A stretch of DNA of 64,000 nt from Lolium rigidum (taxonomy: Eukaryota; Streptophyta; Magnoliopsida; Poales; Poaceae). Below the pieces are notes generated by a model. The model was not told the origin of the DNA. It saw nothing but the letters and a program-made list of their open reading frames with translations, and made no database searches. Below, piece by piece: positions 32,929-44,221 of the stretch. The stretch is taken from contig NC_061514.1 in assembly GCF_022539505.1 (NCBI RefSeq), positions 214,431,141 to 214,495,140 on the forward strand, read 5' to 3'. Numbering within the stretch: position 1 is the stretch's first letter; each line of letters begins with the position of its first letter. A program made the translations under genes and the position numbers.

Positions 32929-33539
32929 ATGCCTCGTCTCGCGTCGAGCTCGCGGTACTGCCGCGTCTCGGGCACGGGGTACCGCGGCGTCCGCGCGCGC
33001 CCCAAAGGTACGTATTACGCGGAGATACGTGACGGCGGCGAGCGCATCGGCCTCGGCACCTACGAGACCGCGCACGAGGCCGCGCGCGCGTACGACGCCG
33101 TGGCGTGGCGGCTCGGGCGCCCGCGATCGTCGATGAATTTCCATGACGTGTGGACGCGCCGGCGGGCCGAGGATCTCGCGCCGCCGCCGTACATCGTTAG
33201 ACGGGAGGAACAGCACCGCCGCCGCGAGACGGAGCGCCGTTTGCGCATCGCCGAGCGGGACGAGCGCGCGGCGCGCGAGTGGGCGGCCCGCTTCCCCGAG
33301 GACGTTGCCGCCGAGAGCGAGCACTTCCGCAGACGGAGGGCGGAGAAGGCGACGAGGCGGGCAGCGAAGAAGGAGGACCGCGCACGACGGAGGGCGGAGA
33401 AGGCGACGAGCGGGCCTTCATCGAAGCGCAGCTCGCCGGGCCGACCACCATTGGCGAGGACGACCCCCGTTGGATTGACCTCTTCTCGTCGGATCCGGTG
33501 TCGGGCACGACACCGGACTCGTCAGATGTCGAGTTTTAG
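32929..33539 (+). pseudogene. AP2/ERF-domain gene with a C-terminal frameshift
   Basis: AP2/ERF proteins are plant DNA-binding transcription factors. ATG at 32929 gives MPRLASSSRY; the single AP2 domain spans about residues 18-75, with the YRG part (YRGVRARPKGTYYAEIRDGG) and the RAYD part (LGTYETAHEAARAYDAVAWR, ending MNFHDV). A long basic/acidic helix-rich stretch follows (RREEQHRRRETERRLRIAER, WAARFPEDVAAESE). Near 33405 the frame must change by one base: the open frame runs on into SKRSSPGRPPLART, while the next frame reads DERAFIEAQLAGPTTIGEDD and PRWIDLFSSDP to a TAG at 33537-33539, a tail that fits the rest of the family. Translated as is, it gives 214 residues with a foreign C-terminus but an intact AP2 domain. 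Confidence 0.85.
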
Positions 33540-34624
33540 TTTAGTTTTATCGCACTACTTTGTAAAAATATGAACTACGGAGTATCTATCAAGCTAATTT
33601 TATCCTATTTTATGTCTATTTCTAGTCTTTGTTTGATCTTCGTTTCTTGCACTCTATTTTTCATTATATTCTGTTTTTGGCGCTGCATTTATAGCGCCTG
33701 CGAAAATACTGTTGTTTCAGCCCTGCATTTGGCCGCCACGGTTTGCGGCTTCGGTGAAGCTATTGCCGGCTCCATGCGCGGCATCAGCCATTCAGCCCAC
33801 GGCGCCAAAATATAGAGCCACTTGCTTGGAGTTGCTTGTAATATGTTTGTCGGCGGGAGCTTACCTAATTAGTTAAAAAAAGATGTTCGGCGTGGGATTC
33901 GAAAAAAGATCTTCATGTTTTTTCCTAGCTATCCTAGTTCGGACTTTTTATTGTGTTGGCTAGTGCATGAAGCTTGACACCTGTATTATGTGATCCGATA
34001 TGAGGATAAGAACACCTTCGGCTTGCATTGCTAATGGTGTCTGCTGCGGCGATGGCGTACATTCAATGGAGGCTGATGCAAGAGAGTTGGTACTTGGTGA
34101 GCCTACACTTGACATCATCGTGCCACTGAAGTAGGTGGTGTATTGGGATTAGGCGATAAGCATAGCACCTTGCAAAGAACAAGATGATGCTAGTGTTGGT
34201 TAACGTGATTTTACGCCAAAAGTCATGTATGCTCAACGGGTGCCGTACCTAGTTTGGATATTGTGTTGTTACCCTTTTGTGGTTTGGTGTTTGTCCAACG
34301 AGAAAGCTACTCTTTTCCCGTGTAAGTGTTATTATGTGAACAAAAGTTGTGTGTACATATATATCGGTCGAGAGAACCAAGATTGCATATTCTTGCCTGG
34401 TTATAACACATAAGTCATAATAACAATTAAAGAGAAAAGGAACATTTGCCTTTGCAATGTGATTGTGCCAAGTAGATTAGACAACCAACCACAAACATTA
34501 CGGGTCAACGACCAAACGCATGCGAAAGTCCTAAGGTAAGCTCCATAATACATGTTGAAACCAAAAGCCTAGAAACCATAAGAAAGGTAGCTCCACATCA
34601 CGGTTCACGACAGCGGCATGCTGA
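33540..34624. other. 3' flank of the AP2 gene, nothing else recognised
   Basis: AT-rich sequence with no supported gene. A small GC-richer stretch at 33690-33810 has no recognisable product. No CACTA right end was found here. Confidence 0.45.
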
Positions 34625-35850
34625 TCATAAAACATATATCAAGTCGGGACAGTTGCACCACTGGGTAAGCATCCATGGGGTCCGGCTCAAGAGCGAAGAG
34701 CTGTGTGAATGCTTGCAAAATGTGGCTCTTGCCTCACCCCACCCATACATCTTATCATGGAACCTTACCAAATCAGCATGAATCATCTTGACATAAACAT
34801 AGCTCCTCTCTCCATGCTGATGGGATTGAACAATGCGCCGGTTGCGGTGCTTCGACTTGTCAAACGGTATGCGAGGAGATGACGAAGCATGCTTGGCTGG
34901 TCTTTTGTAGTGACAATGGCTTGGAGTAGCTGGTCCTGTGAACCACCCAGCTGGATCTTTAGAGCTTGAAGGACGGTCCGTGCTATATAAGGTACCGTTG
35001 CTGACTTCAGCTCGAGGTTCGGGTGAATGACGGTGACATCTTGTCCTAGAGATGCGAGATCCTTCTTGATCGGATTCGGCGGAATCATCACCACTACTTA
35101 CGGGTGCGTCGGTACATGCTCCGGTTCATAGGAGTCGGGTGGGACAGCACCGTTTGCTGAAATCTCTACAATACCGGCTCCGGGTAGACCACCGGTCTCT
35201 ACGGAGGGTAAACCACCAATATCCACTTCGAGAGGATTCTCGTGGCACGACACCTTTCGCTAGAGGCTCTACCCTACCGGCTCCAGGTCCACCACCGGTC
35301 AGTACCGTGGGCATAGTCATGACGGGTTCTACCAATACAAAACCTCCTTCGGGTGCAGGATCATCGGTAGCAACTCCGGCATCGGCACCGGTTAAATCGG
35401 TCTTGACAATAGGTAAACCGTTTTGCTCCGGTTCGAGAGAATTCCCGTGGCACGACACCGTTCACTAGAGGCTCTACACTAGCAGCTCCAGCTGCACCAC
35501 CGATTTCTACGGCGGGGGTAAACCCAATCCACAACCTTCTTCATGTGGCACGATGATGCCGGGTATAGGCTCATCGGTACCGAGGTCCAGCTGCATCGGT
35601 CTCCATAGACGGTAAACAAGGTGGCGTCGGAGGTTTAAAAGAGCGGCATGCCATTTCACCTTTGTCATCAGACAATATAGAGTTTTCTTCAACTCTATGT
35701 TTACGCAATAATAAGCACATGAACAGAAATTAGACCGAGCATCTAGCCATCTAACGGGGGCAGCGGCAAAACAAGCGTCGGTCCATATGTTTACCTTGTC
35801 AGCTGGGATATCAGAACACACAGATTTAGAAGTCATTTCACATAGCATCC
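34625..35850 (-). pseudogene. unrecognised degenerate spliced gene
   Basis: I do not recognise this gene. On the - strand, coding-like text passes through several frames: DEPIPGIIVPHEEGCGLGLP, VEIGGAAGAASVEPLVNGVV, then LEPEQNGLPIVKTDLTGADA, VATDDPAPEGGFVLVEPVMT, GGGPGAGRVEPLAKGVVPRE, IGGLPSVETGGLPGAGIVEI and DSYEPEHVPTHP. A motif of the form GG.PGAG.VEPLA.GVVPRE recurs about every 195 bp, so the protein had internal repeats. After THP comes a perfect splice donor, GTAAGT (reverse complement of 35096-35101). Beyond it a separate frame of about 166 codons (SSGDDSAESDQEGSRISRTR ... YVYVKMIHADLVRFHDK) is open without a start codon to a stop at 34625. At least three frame changes are needed, so it is broken or badly assembled. 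Confidence 0.45.
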
Positions 35851-36195
35851 GCTTTTCGTTCCTTCCCCTACGTCCATACGGAATAAGTAATACTATTGAT
35901 CACATAAAACTAATTAATCAAATATATGCATATGTTGAGAAGTTTGCACGGCAAATTGTGGATTACTGCTTTTATCACCTACGAATCGTCGTTCTATATA
36001 TTTACCTTGTTATATGGGATATCAGAAGTCACAGAATGAGAAGTCATCTCACTAAGTATCGGTTTTTTCGCTCTTTCCCCTCCATCCATCTGCAATAAGT
36101 ACTATTGATCACATAAAGCCAATTCATTGAATATATGCATATGTTGAGAAGTTTGCACAACAAATTGTGGATTCTACTTCCAATCACCAAGTAAT
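35782..36195. repeat. 210-bp tandem duplication
   Basis: TTTACCTTGTCAGCTGGGAT at 35791 and TTTACCTTGTTATATGGGAT at 36001 begin two similar units. Both continue with GATATCAGAA, ACTATTGATCACATAAA, ATATATGCATATGTTGAGAA and CAAATTGTGGATT. Divergence is moderate. It lies upstream of the unrecognised minus-strand gene. Confidence 0.85.
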
Positions 36196-38303
36196 CTCGT
36201 GAGAAATGCATGATCAAGATATGTTTCTTCCTCTTGATCGACATACTGCATCTCCATTAAGACTAATCATCGTGCGATGGTGCTAGCGCATACACTTCCA
36301 ATCACCGGACAAGCAAAAAATTGTTGATTCTAGTAATGCTTAATCAGCGGTGGCCATGGAACGACCACGGATCGACCAAGCAAAAAAATAAATCATCGGC
36401 CTACGACCACCGAGGCAAAACAAACTAGGCCCATACATGGCCTCACAAATCATCATCAAACGTCGATCAAACTAGCAAGTTTGAACATGGATTACTAATT
36501 TATTTTCTGATAAAGTGAGTATATTAATATCGAAAGATATTGATTACACTGAGCCTCTGCAACAACGCAATACCTTACTGGTAGTACGGATGCACATGGA
36601 TTCCTAACTCTGTTCGGTTTTAATTAGTCGACGCGAGGGAGAAGAAAATGAGCTGTCGATGCTTTCAACTAGAGTCAATTAAATACGAACGGAAGAAGTA
36701 CGTAGTAGTATTGACAAATATCCGGATCTAGTCTAAAAACAAATTGGCATGTAAATCCTAGTAGTCTACTAAACTAGGATCAATACCCTAGATTAGGGTT
36801 GCAAGCGGCGTCCGCGAATCGTCCCGCAAAGCGAGAAAATTAGAGCAAATAGTGGTTGAGATTAGAGCAGATTTAAAGCACTCGCACTGAAACTAGCTAG
36901 CCCGCTACCCACCCCGCTTGACACCCTGCCCTAGATGTGAATCTACACCAAATATTCAAACAAGGATGAGCAACCGCCAATAAAATTTTATCCGCACATC
37001 ATCATCTCTACCATACACAAGGGTATGGTGATTTCACATACAGCCATTGTTGCCGCGGAACGAGGATGAGTGATGCGCCGCGGAGAAGGTGCCTCACGCC
37101 TCTGTCGCCGCCGCCGTCGAAGAGGAAGTCGAAGCCGCGCGATTGTGGTCCGTCGCCGATATGGAGGTGGAGCTACTAGGGAAGAGATGGAGGTGGAGGT
37201 GGAGAGGGAGTGATGGTTTGTACTAGTGGCGGCCGGTGAGGTAGTTATAAATACAGCCTCTCTCTCTTAATTTTTTGGCAAGGAATGCGGCTTCTCTTGG
37301 AAGGCAACGAGGCAACGCACTCCAGATTTCGTATATTACTATAATAATATGGGCGGAGAAATTTGGACGCATCTGTGTTGTCTTGTCAAATGAATCACCA
37401 GGATTTGCTTTTAGTACTCCAGATTTGGGCGACCCAAGGAAGTAGAGATAGTAATGTACGCCATCTAGCTGCACGCTATCAAATCAAATAAATGGTCATG
37501 CCATTTAGTTTTAAGATGGTGCAGCAGTTATTCTGACCAAAGAAACATGCACGTCTGCTGATTATTTATGATGGGTATACATTTACCGTCCGCTAGCAAA
37601 GATTGTTTGGCACATTGTTCTTATGGCTTTCAACATCACACCCCTTAATAATATTATTAATCAATGTTTGGGCAATCAATTGAGTGTGTTAATAAAAAAT
37701 TAAAACCCACAAATCCAAGCTGTACTATTTTTAGGGCCATATGAAGGACAAGGAATGATTTTAAATGCCATATGGAGTACCTCCAACCATGTGAAATATG
37801 GTTACGTCATGCGAGTGATACCCATGGCTTCGCATTGGATCTGTATGTTGTCCTACATACAGTCAACTATGAAGTACCACGATTTGGTTTTTGGGTGCAA
37901 CCGGCTAGAGAATGATGCACGGGTTTGTACAGCCGGTACAATTCACATTAAGATTTTACGATAGGATGTTGATGTGTATATGTAAGAAGCATACACTAGA
38001 ATGTCTTCTATGTTTAGATGGTTGATCTACGTTTATACTTTACGTGAACCATGAGGTTAAGACCTTTGTCTTGTAATAAAGATTGCTAAATAACGGTATA
38101 TATGTATGCCTCTAGGGACAACTGAAACAGACCAAACAACCATGCATGTGCATAGACCGTATTTGATCAAATTAAAAGAAGCACCTCGGTTCATGCAAAT
38201 AGCATCAGTTAATCACCTAAGTCCATTAGCAATAAATAGTTAAATAGGAGTCAAGACCAACTGAGCTAGCTAGTAGTATGATCCTACTATTACATAAATA
38301 TCC
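36196..38303. other. long stretch without a supported gene
   Basis: Mostly AT-rich unique-looking DNA. A GC-richer patch at 37060-37200 reads on the - strand as GDGPQSRGFDFLFDGGGDRG for about 50 codons without a start codon, downstream of a TATTTATAA (near 37243-37251). It might be the first exon of the decayed gene to its left, but I cannot connect them. Nothing else was seen. Confidence 0.4.
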
Positions 38304-40194
38304 CTAACTCTGATTGTCTTTGTTCCAGTCCAGCGCGTTGGTGTAGCTTGGGATGAACCAAAACCCCGTCTGCCAGTTGGCCCTTGGACCGCTGCTTGAG
38401 AAAGAGATGCTTTGGTGGTCTTCGCCATTTAGACTGAAGCGGAAAATTTCTTGATGTGATGTGTCAAGCGAGAGCCAATGGCACGAGGCGTGGTGTAGAT
38501 GCGGTTTCTTCTTGTCAAATATCCTGGGGAAATGTTGCACCACCCACGGCATGAAAATCGGATAGTTCAACCCAAGGAACATAGAATAGTCTCCAAGATT
38601 AGTAACCCTTTCCCACGGGTTGGCTGGAAGTAACCGACTAGTGTCATTCGAGAATACAATGCAGGTATACCCCGAATAGCTGTGAACAGCGCGACCGCAA
38701 TGGACAGAACGGGTACTATCAAAATAAGTTGGAGCACCGTCAGCGTCAAAATCCATTACGCCACGTGCATAGACCAGGAGAAGTCTAGAACGATCTTGAG
38801 ATCTTGCCAGCCACCACGTACGACTATTAGAGTCAAAATAGTCATAGCCATAAAATCCAGCCGTCCGCGGAATGAATGGAGCACGGAGCACTATAGGACC
38901 TTGAAAAAGGAAAGAACACGTCACATGAAAATATATTGCATGATTTATCTACTAGTGATATTGATTTGATATTGTAGATGCCAATACTAGTACTTTATAA
39001 AATCATGGTCGAACATAAGATGGTTTGAAATATATTTCGAACATCTTGGTAAAACTTCATATGGATTAAAAACATGTTCCCCAAAATATTGGTCCAAATT
39101 TTAGATGGTTTGAATATAGTACTCCTTATTCTCTAGAACCGGGGAATATAAACAAATGAAAGTCTTTATCAATATTGCATGGCAGCTTTATTGATTCTAT
39201 TTCTACTCTACCTTAAATTTTCTAGGGAGTAATAATAAAGAAACTTAATTACTAGGGGGCCTTTTTCCTAAGGAACAACATGCACATTAGACCATACTAA
39301 AATTCCTATAGATGTTAAATTCTAAATATGTCCATACCACAAGAGGGTTATGGTGTGCGCCTATGGAATTCCTTTAAGCCAAAAGATGCCAAAACAGTTC
39401 AACAAATAAGAGGTGAAATACTATATAAGTTACGTATATAAAAAAGATAGGGAGGAAATGTTACCAAATTCATTAGGATCCCATGCATAAACATTTCCAA
39501 GCTCGGTAACGGCGAACACAAGTTCGTTATGTATAATTGCATCGCAGTATATGGCGCCGTACTGAAACTGGTTTTCAAGAATTATCCATGTACCGGGATA
39601 TTCGGCATGGAGGTAGGCAATTGCAAAGTCGAAGATTGCGACAAGGGAGAAATCTTCATACCGCCGAGCAGTTGTAGGAACTTGGCAAATAGCTATCTTA
39701 TGGAGTTGAATAGCAGAACCCTTATACCCGAATATAAGAGGATTGCGTGTGGTTTCAAACTTCTTCCTCAAAGATGGAAGTTTGATCTTGCGATGAGTGT
39801 AGACATTGAGGAGGTTCCACTTGCCTTCGGGGCCAACCATGGCGATCCAATCTCCATTGGCACCTGCCCGCTCCTCATCCTTACCGTGTGGCACTAGGCC
39901 ATCATAGGAGAACCTGTCCGGCGGCACTAGTTTGCACTTGCTGTGCACCGGCAAATCCTCCTTGAACACCCATGGTTTATCCGCCGGGTCACAACAGAGA
40001 ACACACGGAAGGCCAAACGGCTGAGAAGCGGGCAGAGTGGCACTGTATTTGGCTGACTGAAGAATACTTTTGGAGGAACCGACTAGGGACGCGGCGGTGA
40101 TGGCGTCGCACTGGCTGATGAGCACTTCAAGGGGGCCTTCCGTAAACACCTTGTGAAACAGCCCAGATCCACAGACCCTGCTCGATTTCGCCAT
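38304..40194 (-). CDS. DUF295 (F-box-associated type) protein, two exons
   Basis: Exon 1 is 39465-40194 and exon 2 is 38304-38899. Donor GTAACA and acceptor TTCAAG give an in-frame join (NEF/GPIVLRAP), and the coding total of 1326 nt makes 441 residues. I chose the ATG at 40194 (MAKSSRVCGSGLFHKVF); the frame is open further upstream but without typical N-terminal sequence. Landmarks: LPCVLCCDPADKPWVFKEDL, GPEGKWNLLNVYTHRKIKLP, IFDFAIAYLHAEYPGTW, then RSRLLLVYARGVMDFDADG, WERVTNLGDYSMFLGLNYP and a C-terminal HHASCHWLSLD. These follow the order of plant DUF295 proteins. Most relatives begin with an F-box, which is absent here, so a role as an SCF substrate receptor cannot be assumed; the biochemical function is unknown. 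Both exons are open without defects. This is the best candidate for a functional gene in the window. Confidence 0.87.
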
Positions 40195-40463
40195 CGCAAT
40201 GAGGCAGGTGGTACAATGGGGTTGGTATTTTCTTGGGAGATCTACTGATTCGAACTTTGGGAGAGAGATGGCGATCAATGGCGGCGGGTGGGGGTTTGAG
40301 TTGGAGAACAGAGGCTCTCAAGCTGGGCACTGCTTGGATAGGATGCGAAAGCGCCATGGCGGAGACGCGGGCGCGTGCTATGGAAGGCTGGGCGGAGTGG
40401 GGATAGACGACGGAGGTGAACCGAGACGCTCCTCCTCGATGCATATGCGCCTCTTGCGGTTTC

Positions 40464-40538
40464 GAGGAGAGTGTGAATGTGTTCAAAAAAAGAGGAGAGT
40501 GTGAATGTGTTCAAAAAAAGAGGAGAGTGTGACTGTGA
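40464..40538. repeat. 28-bp tandem duplication upstream of the DUF295 gene
   Basis: GAGGAGAGTGTGAATGTGTT begins at 40464 and again at 40492, with a third partial unit (GAGGAGAGTGTGACTGTG) from 40520. It sits about 270 bp upstream of the start codon at 40194, in the presumed promoter or leader. Confidence 0.93.
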
Positions 40539-40769
40539 CCCGACACCCGAGGAGGAGCGAGACGGACTATAGGAGTAGCCCCATCATTACAGAACATTAA
40601 TCGTGCTTCCTACAATAAATAAGTGAAACATCCCAGGCTTGTGTTGTCTAATCAAATCGATGGCCATGTCGGTATTATGGTGAACAAATAAAACAAATAC
40701 ACACCAACCTTGTTCTTTTTGCAACGTACACCAACCTAGCAAGGCATCAACCTTCTCGCCATCAACTAC

Positions 40770-41108
40770 GACTCCGTGGCTCCGTCCCACCAAAGTTGTC
40801 TCAACTTTGTAAAAAAAAACGGTTTTGCTATGTCTCAGTCAACTGAGATTTTCTTAAGTCTAAGTCACTTACAAAAAAGTGCTTTGAGTTGCACTTTTCT
40901 GTCAAAAAAGTGCAATTGCACTTTTCTACCAGAAATGTGCAACTGGACCGAGTTGCACTTTTCTTTGAACTGCAGTTGCACTTTTATGAGGTGACTGAGA
41001 CTTAAGAAAATCTCGAGTCAAGCTGAGACATAGACACACAAAAAAAATACATCTATCCATCTAAATTTTAACAAAGGTGAGACACTTTTGGTGGGACCGA
41101 GGGAGTAC
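40770..41108. mobile_element. MITE, possibly nested
   Basis: Outer arms CTCCGTCCCACCAAAGTTGT and TTTTGGTGGGACCGAGGGAG are inverted repeats with a Stowaway-like outer sequence; TA follows the right end. Inside, TATGTCTCAGTCAACTGAGA (40829) and GTCAAGCTGAGACATAG (ending 41033) form a second inverted pair, suggesting a MITE inserted in a MITE. Three GTTGCACTTTTCT-like repeats fill the centre. Confidence 0.65.
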
Positions 41109-41846
41109 AAAAAAACTTTACTACTCCATGCTAGTATCGGCCACTAATTCAAATTTCAACTGAAGGCGTGCTATTTTATGGTCCTGAAAATTGCCAAAAA
41201 AAAATACAACCCAAAAATGCAACGAGATCCATGTTAAGGGGGTACACCCTACGCAATATACATTAAGAAACTTCGAAACTTCGGCGACCTTGTAAGAATG
41301 CCCATGACGGTGCGGTTTTGCCAAATTAGGAAGAGACGAAATATGAATTCAACCAAAGAAATCTAAACGAATCCTTAGACAATAGCATAGTTAACACGTT
41401 CAGAAAAAAATGATGACTCCAAAAGAACAACATTAGCAAGAAATACTCCATTTTAGTTTGAATTTGCGGTCACATACATATACTAGTAGTACTGCCAAAA
41501 TACTATAATACTCCGAGCTGCATTCTAGCACTCCAACTAGCTAGCTAATAGTTACTGGAGTAGTAGTACTACTATACAAGTCCAAAATACATCCGAACGA
41601 ACCCTACTTCGAACTAAACTACTCCCTCCGATCTTCGAGTAACTACATTGCGGTATGACTAAACGAAGATTATTGTATAACCTTCTTGTTGATGCAAACG
41701 CGGATAGGCAACACACGCTGCCCTCCATTCCGCTCGCGTAACGGGGCGGCACCGCCAGGAAAGAAGTGAGCTGCTGCAACATGATCGAGCTAGGCGTCGG
41801 GGAGCTCGTCGGCTCGATTACCGCCATCAAGGTGTCCGTCGAGAGG
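41109..41846. other. intergenic, nothing recognised
   Basis: AT-rich DNA with small open frames lacking domains. A single Stowaway-like end (ACTCCCTCCGATCTTCGAGT) near 41630 has no partner that I can see. Confidence 0.4.
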
Positions 41847-42556
41847 TCACTGGGTCCCAGCCGTCGCCGGCGCCGGCGGACCAATCACCAGCAGCTGCGC
41901 CTTGTACATCGGAAACAAGCACGCGGCCGACCTGATGCACACACATGACACAATGGTGGTCGGGCCGAGCGCGCCAACGGTGATGGCGAACACGCTACCG
42001 TCTTCTTCCCCACTGCCGATGAACAGGTGTCCCCGCGGTTGTCCCGGAACACGAACTATGCACCAGGCGGGTATGCCATACTGGAACGTAAACAACGGGA
42101 TGAAGTGGGATGCTTGGAGGTGTACCGGGAGCTCCCGCGGCGGGCCGGTGAAGGCTGCGGCCGGTATTGATGGCCTCTGTGCAGCCGCACGGACCATGCG
42201 GGCACGCGATATAGTGCTTGTAGGACTCCGTGGAGGCGACCAAGCTACGGCAGCCGACGCACTTGACCATTGCCCCAGATCGATTCGACGGCGGCAATCT
42301 TGCCCCAGATCGATTCGACGGCGGCAACCTCGCCGGCTGCTCGCACTTCTTGCACGGGTTCGGCGCAAGCTCGCCGACGCCGCGCCGACAGCCCATATGA
42401 CCGCCCTTGCCCTGCACGGAACAACGTACGTGGCATCAGTTGTCATTGACATTTCTCACAGGTGAACCTAAGAATGAAATCGGAAGGGAGCGACCTTGGA
42501 TAAGGGGGGTTTGAAGGGCAGCAGGCAGAGGGGCACAAGAAGAGGGACTCCTCCAT
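41847..42556 (-). pseudogene. SINA-like E3 ubiquitin ligase gene, frame-broken
   Basis: SINA-type ligases carry a RING finger, a SIAH-type zinc finger and a substrate-binding domain. A short exon 1 (42495-42556, ATG at 42556) begins MEESLFLCP and ends at donor CAAG/GTCGCT; exon 2 starts at 42411 after GTGCAG. RING remnants: KGGHMGCRRGVGELAPNPCK with CEQP. Zinc-finger remnants: VKCVGCRSLVASTESYKHYI and CPHGPCGC. The C-terminal part, in another frame, is well kept: ASHFIPLFTFQYGIPAW, GSGEEDGSVFAITVGALGPT, ending PPAPATAGTQ. At least one frame change lies between the zinc finger and the C-terminal domain, and exon 1 fits the family better in a shifted frame (LPAALQTPLIQ). A 30-bp duplication (42271-42330) adds ten codons between RING and zinc finger. 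It is unlikely to be functional. Confidence 0.72.
42271..42330. repeat. 30-bp tandem duplication within the SINA-like gene
   Basis: TGCCCCAGATCGATTCGACG starts at 42271 and 42301. The units differ only at the last bases. The duplication keeps the frame (ten codons). Confidence 0.95.
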
Positions 42557-42977
42557 CTTCAGAGAAGAGTGATCGGGAAAACGAGAACGGGATGGGTTCT
42601 TTTTTTTATACATGCCTTGGAGTGGAGTATGGATACTACTACTTATAGGAAGAACTTCCTTGCTAAGAATCGGCGTCGGCCGTACGCAACCATAGATGCA
42701 CCGGCGGCTACTGCGGTTTGTCAAAATAAAAGGACAGAGCTGCAGTGACTTGAAGTCTCCAAATCTCATTGTGACTTGGTGCCACCATCTACCAACCATT
42801 TGAGATCCAACGTTCCAAACTATCTCTTATTTCGAACCTAAAAACACAAATTATGAAAAAAATCCAGTAAAATGTAGATGCCTTGTTCTAAAATCTGTGA
42901 ATATTTCATCCCACTCGGACGATTAGCTTGTGATTAAAGAGCTTTTTACGTATACGAGCACTAGTTTAAACTAAATA

Positions 42978-43077
42978 CTCCCTCTGATTCATATTAATTG
43001 ACTTCAATATGGATGTATCTAGAACTAAATGTGTCTAGTACATCCATATTAGAGTCAATTAATATGAACCGGAGGAG
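42978..43077. mobile_element. Stowaway MITE
   Basis: CTCCCTCTGATTCATATTAA ... AATATGAACCGGAGGAG with TA on both sides (42976-42977, 43078-43079). Same family as 20657-20758. Confidence 0.93.
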
Positions 43078-43277
43078 TATATATTTGCTCACAAACCTTT
43101 GATTCAAATCGAATGAAACTTCACCAAAATATAAATCGAAATATGCACGATTAGCTGGAAGTTCTTGAAATTTTTCTGAGCAATTATAATAATTATTTAG
43201 TTTAAATTCTAAGTCGATCGCATACATTGGATCTGAGATGGATGGTGGATGGTGGCACCAAGTCACTGTGAGACTTG

Positions 43278-43600
43278 GAAGTGTATCAAGTCAGTGAAGC
43301 TCTATCCCAAAATAAAAGCTTCGTGAAGGGGGCAGTTTGGTTCAAAAAAGAAGACAGTGCCAAGCAGTTGTCAAACAATACCCATATAGTCAAATGTACT
43401 CCCTCTGATTCAAATGAATTGACTCAACTTTGTCTAGATATATGGATATATCAAGTCACTGAAGCTAAAATAAAAGCTTCATGAAGGGGGAAGTTTGGTT
43501 CGAAAAAAATACAGTGCCAAGCAGCTGTCAAATAGTACCATAACGTCAAATGTACCCCCTCCGATTCAAACGAAATGACTCAACTTTGTATTTTGCATGT
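43278..43600. repeat. tandem duplication of about 168 bp
   Basis: ATCAAGTCAGTGAAGCTC near 43280 and ATCAAGTCACTGAAGCTA near 43448 start two units. Both contain AAATAAAAGCTTC, GAAGGGGG, AGTTTGGTTC, CAGTGCCAAGCAG and a half-Stowaway CTCCCTCTGATTCAAATGAA. Non-coding. Confidence 0.8.
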
Positions 43601-43670
43601 TAAAGGTTTTTCGTAAAACTTGGCCAATCTTAACATAGTTTGCCTTTCTAAAAAAAGATATAAGCCCTAA

Positions 43671-43965
43671 GGCTCCTTTGATTCATAGGATGGGAAAACC
43701 ATAGAAATATGAAAAACATAGGATTGAGATTTAATGGCTAGTTGAATCATATAGGAAGATGAGTTGTGTTTGATTGTGCCAAAGGAAATTTTCCATGAGG
43801 TATGACCTAATGTTTTATTCGTATAGGATTTGCACTTGCAAGATTCCTATAGGATATGTTCCTATGAATCAAACAACTAGTGTGGGGAAAATTCACATGT
43901 GATCTAAATCCTACATAATTCCTATACAAATCCTATATATGAATTTTAGTTGTTAGGTCACTTAA
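43671..43965. mobile_element. MITE remnant, Tourist-like
   Basis: Left end GGCTCCTTTGATTCATAGGA and internal inverted phrases (CATAGGATT / ATCCTATA, TTCCTATGAATCAAAC) are typical of grass MITEs with a 'CCTTTGATTCA' end. The right terminal repeat is not clearly present, so it may be truncated. Confidence 0.5.
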
Positions 43966-44221
43966 AATGACTTCACTTGAAGGGTTACATTTTTGTTTTT
44001 TCTGAATTAGTAGTGATGCCTAACCATATATATACCTAAACCAAGAGAATCATCATAAACTTATGTATATTAATAGTAAGCGCATATATGAATGTTTTTA
44101 TCTACAAACCCAGGGTCATATATATGTACATAGAAACATGCATATATGCTAGTTTTTGTACCTTGGTGTGTTCCTCTTTTGGGCTATCTCTTTTTTGTTC
44201 ACCGGTTCACAACCAACGCCC
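43966..44221. other. spacer before the satellite array
   Basis: AT-rich spacer with several ATATATG runs and no gene. Confidence 0.4.

Noticed and set aside
34903..34915. CTTTTGTAGTG as the right end of the CACTA element begun at 26644
   Set aside because: It lies inside the coding-like text of the minus-strand gene, has no subterminal repeats beside it and is not followed by GTA plus the interrupted LTR sequence.
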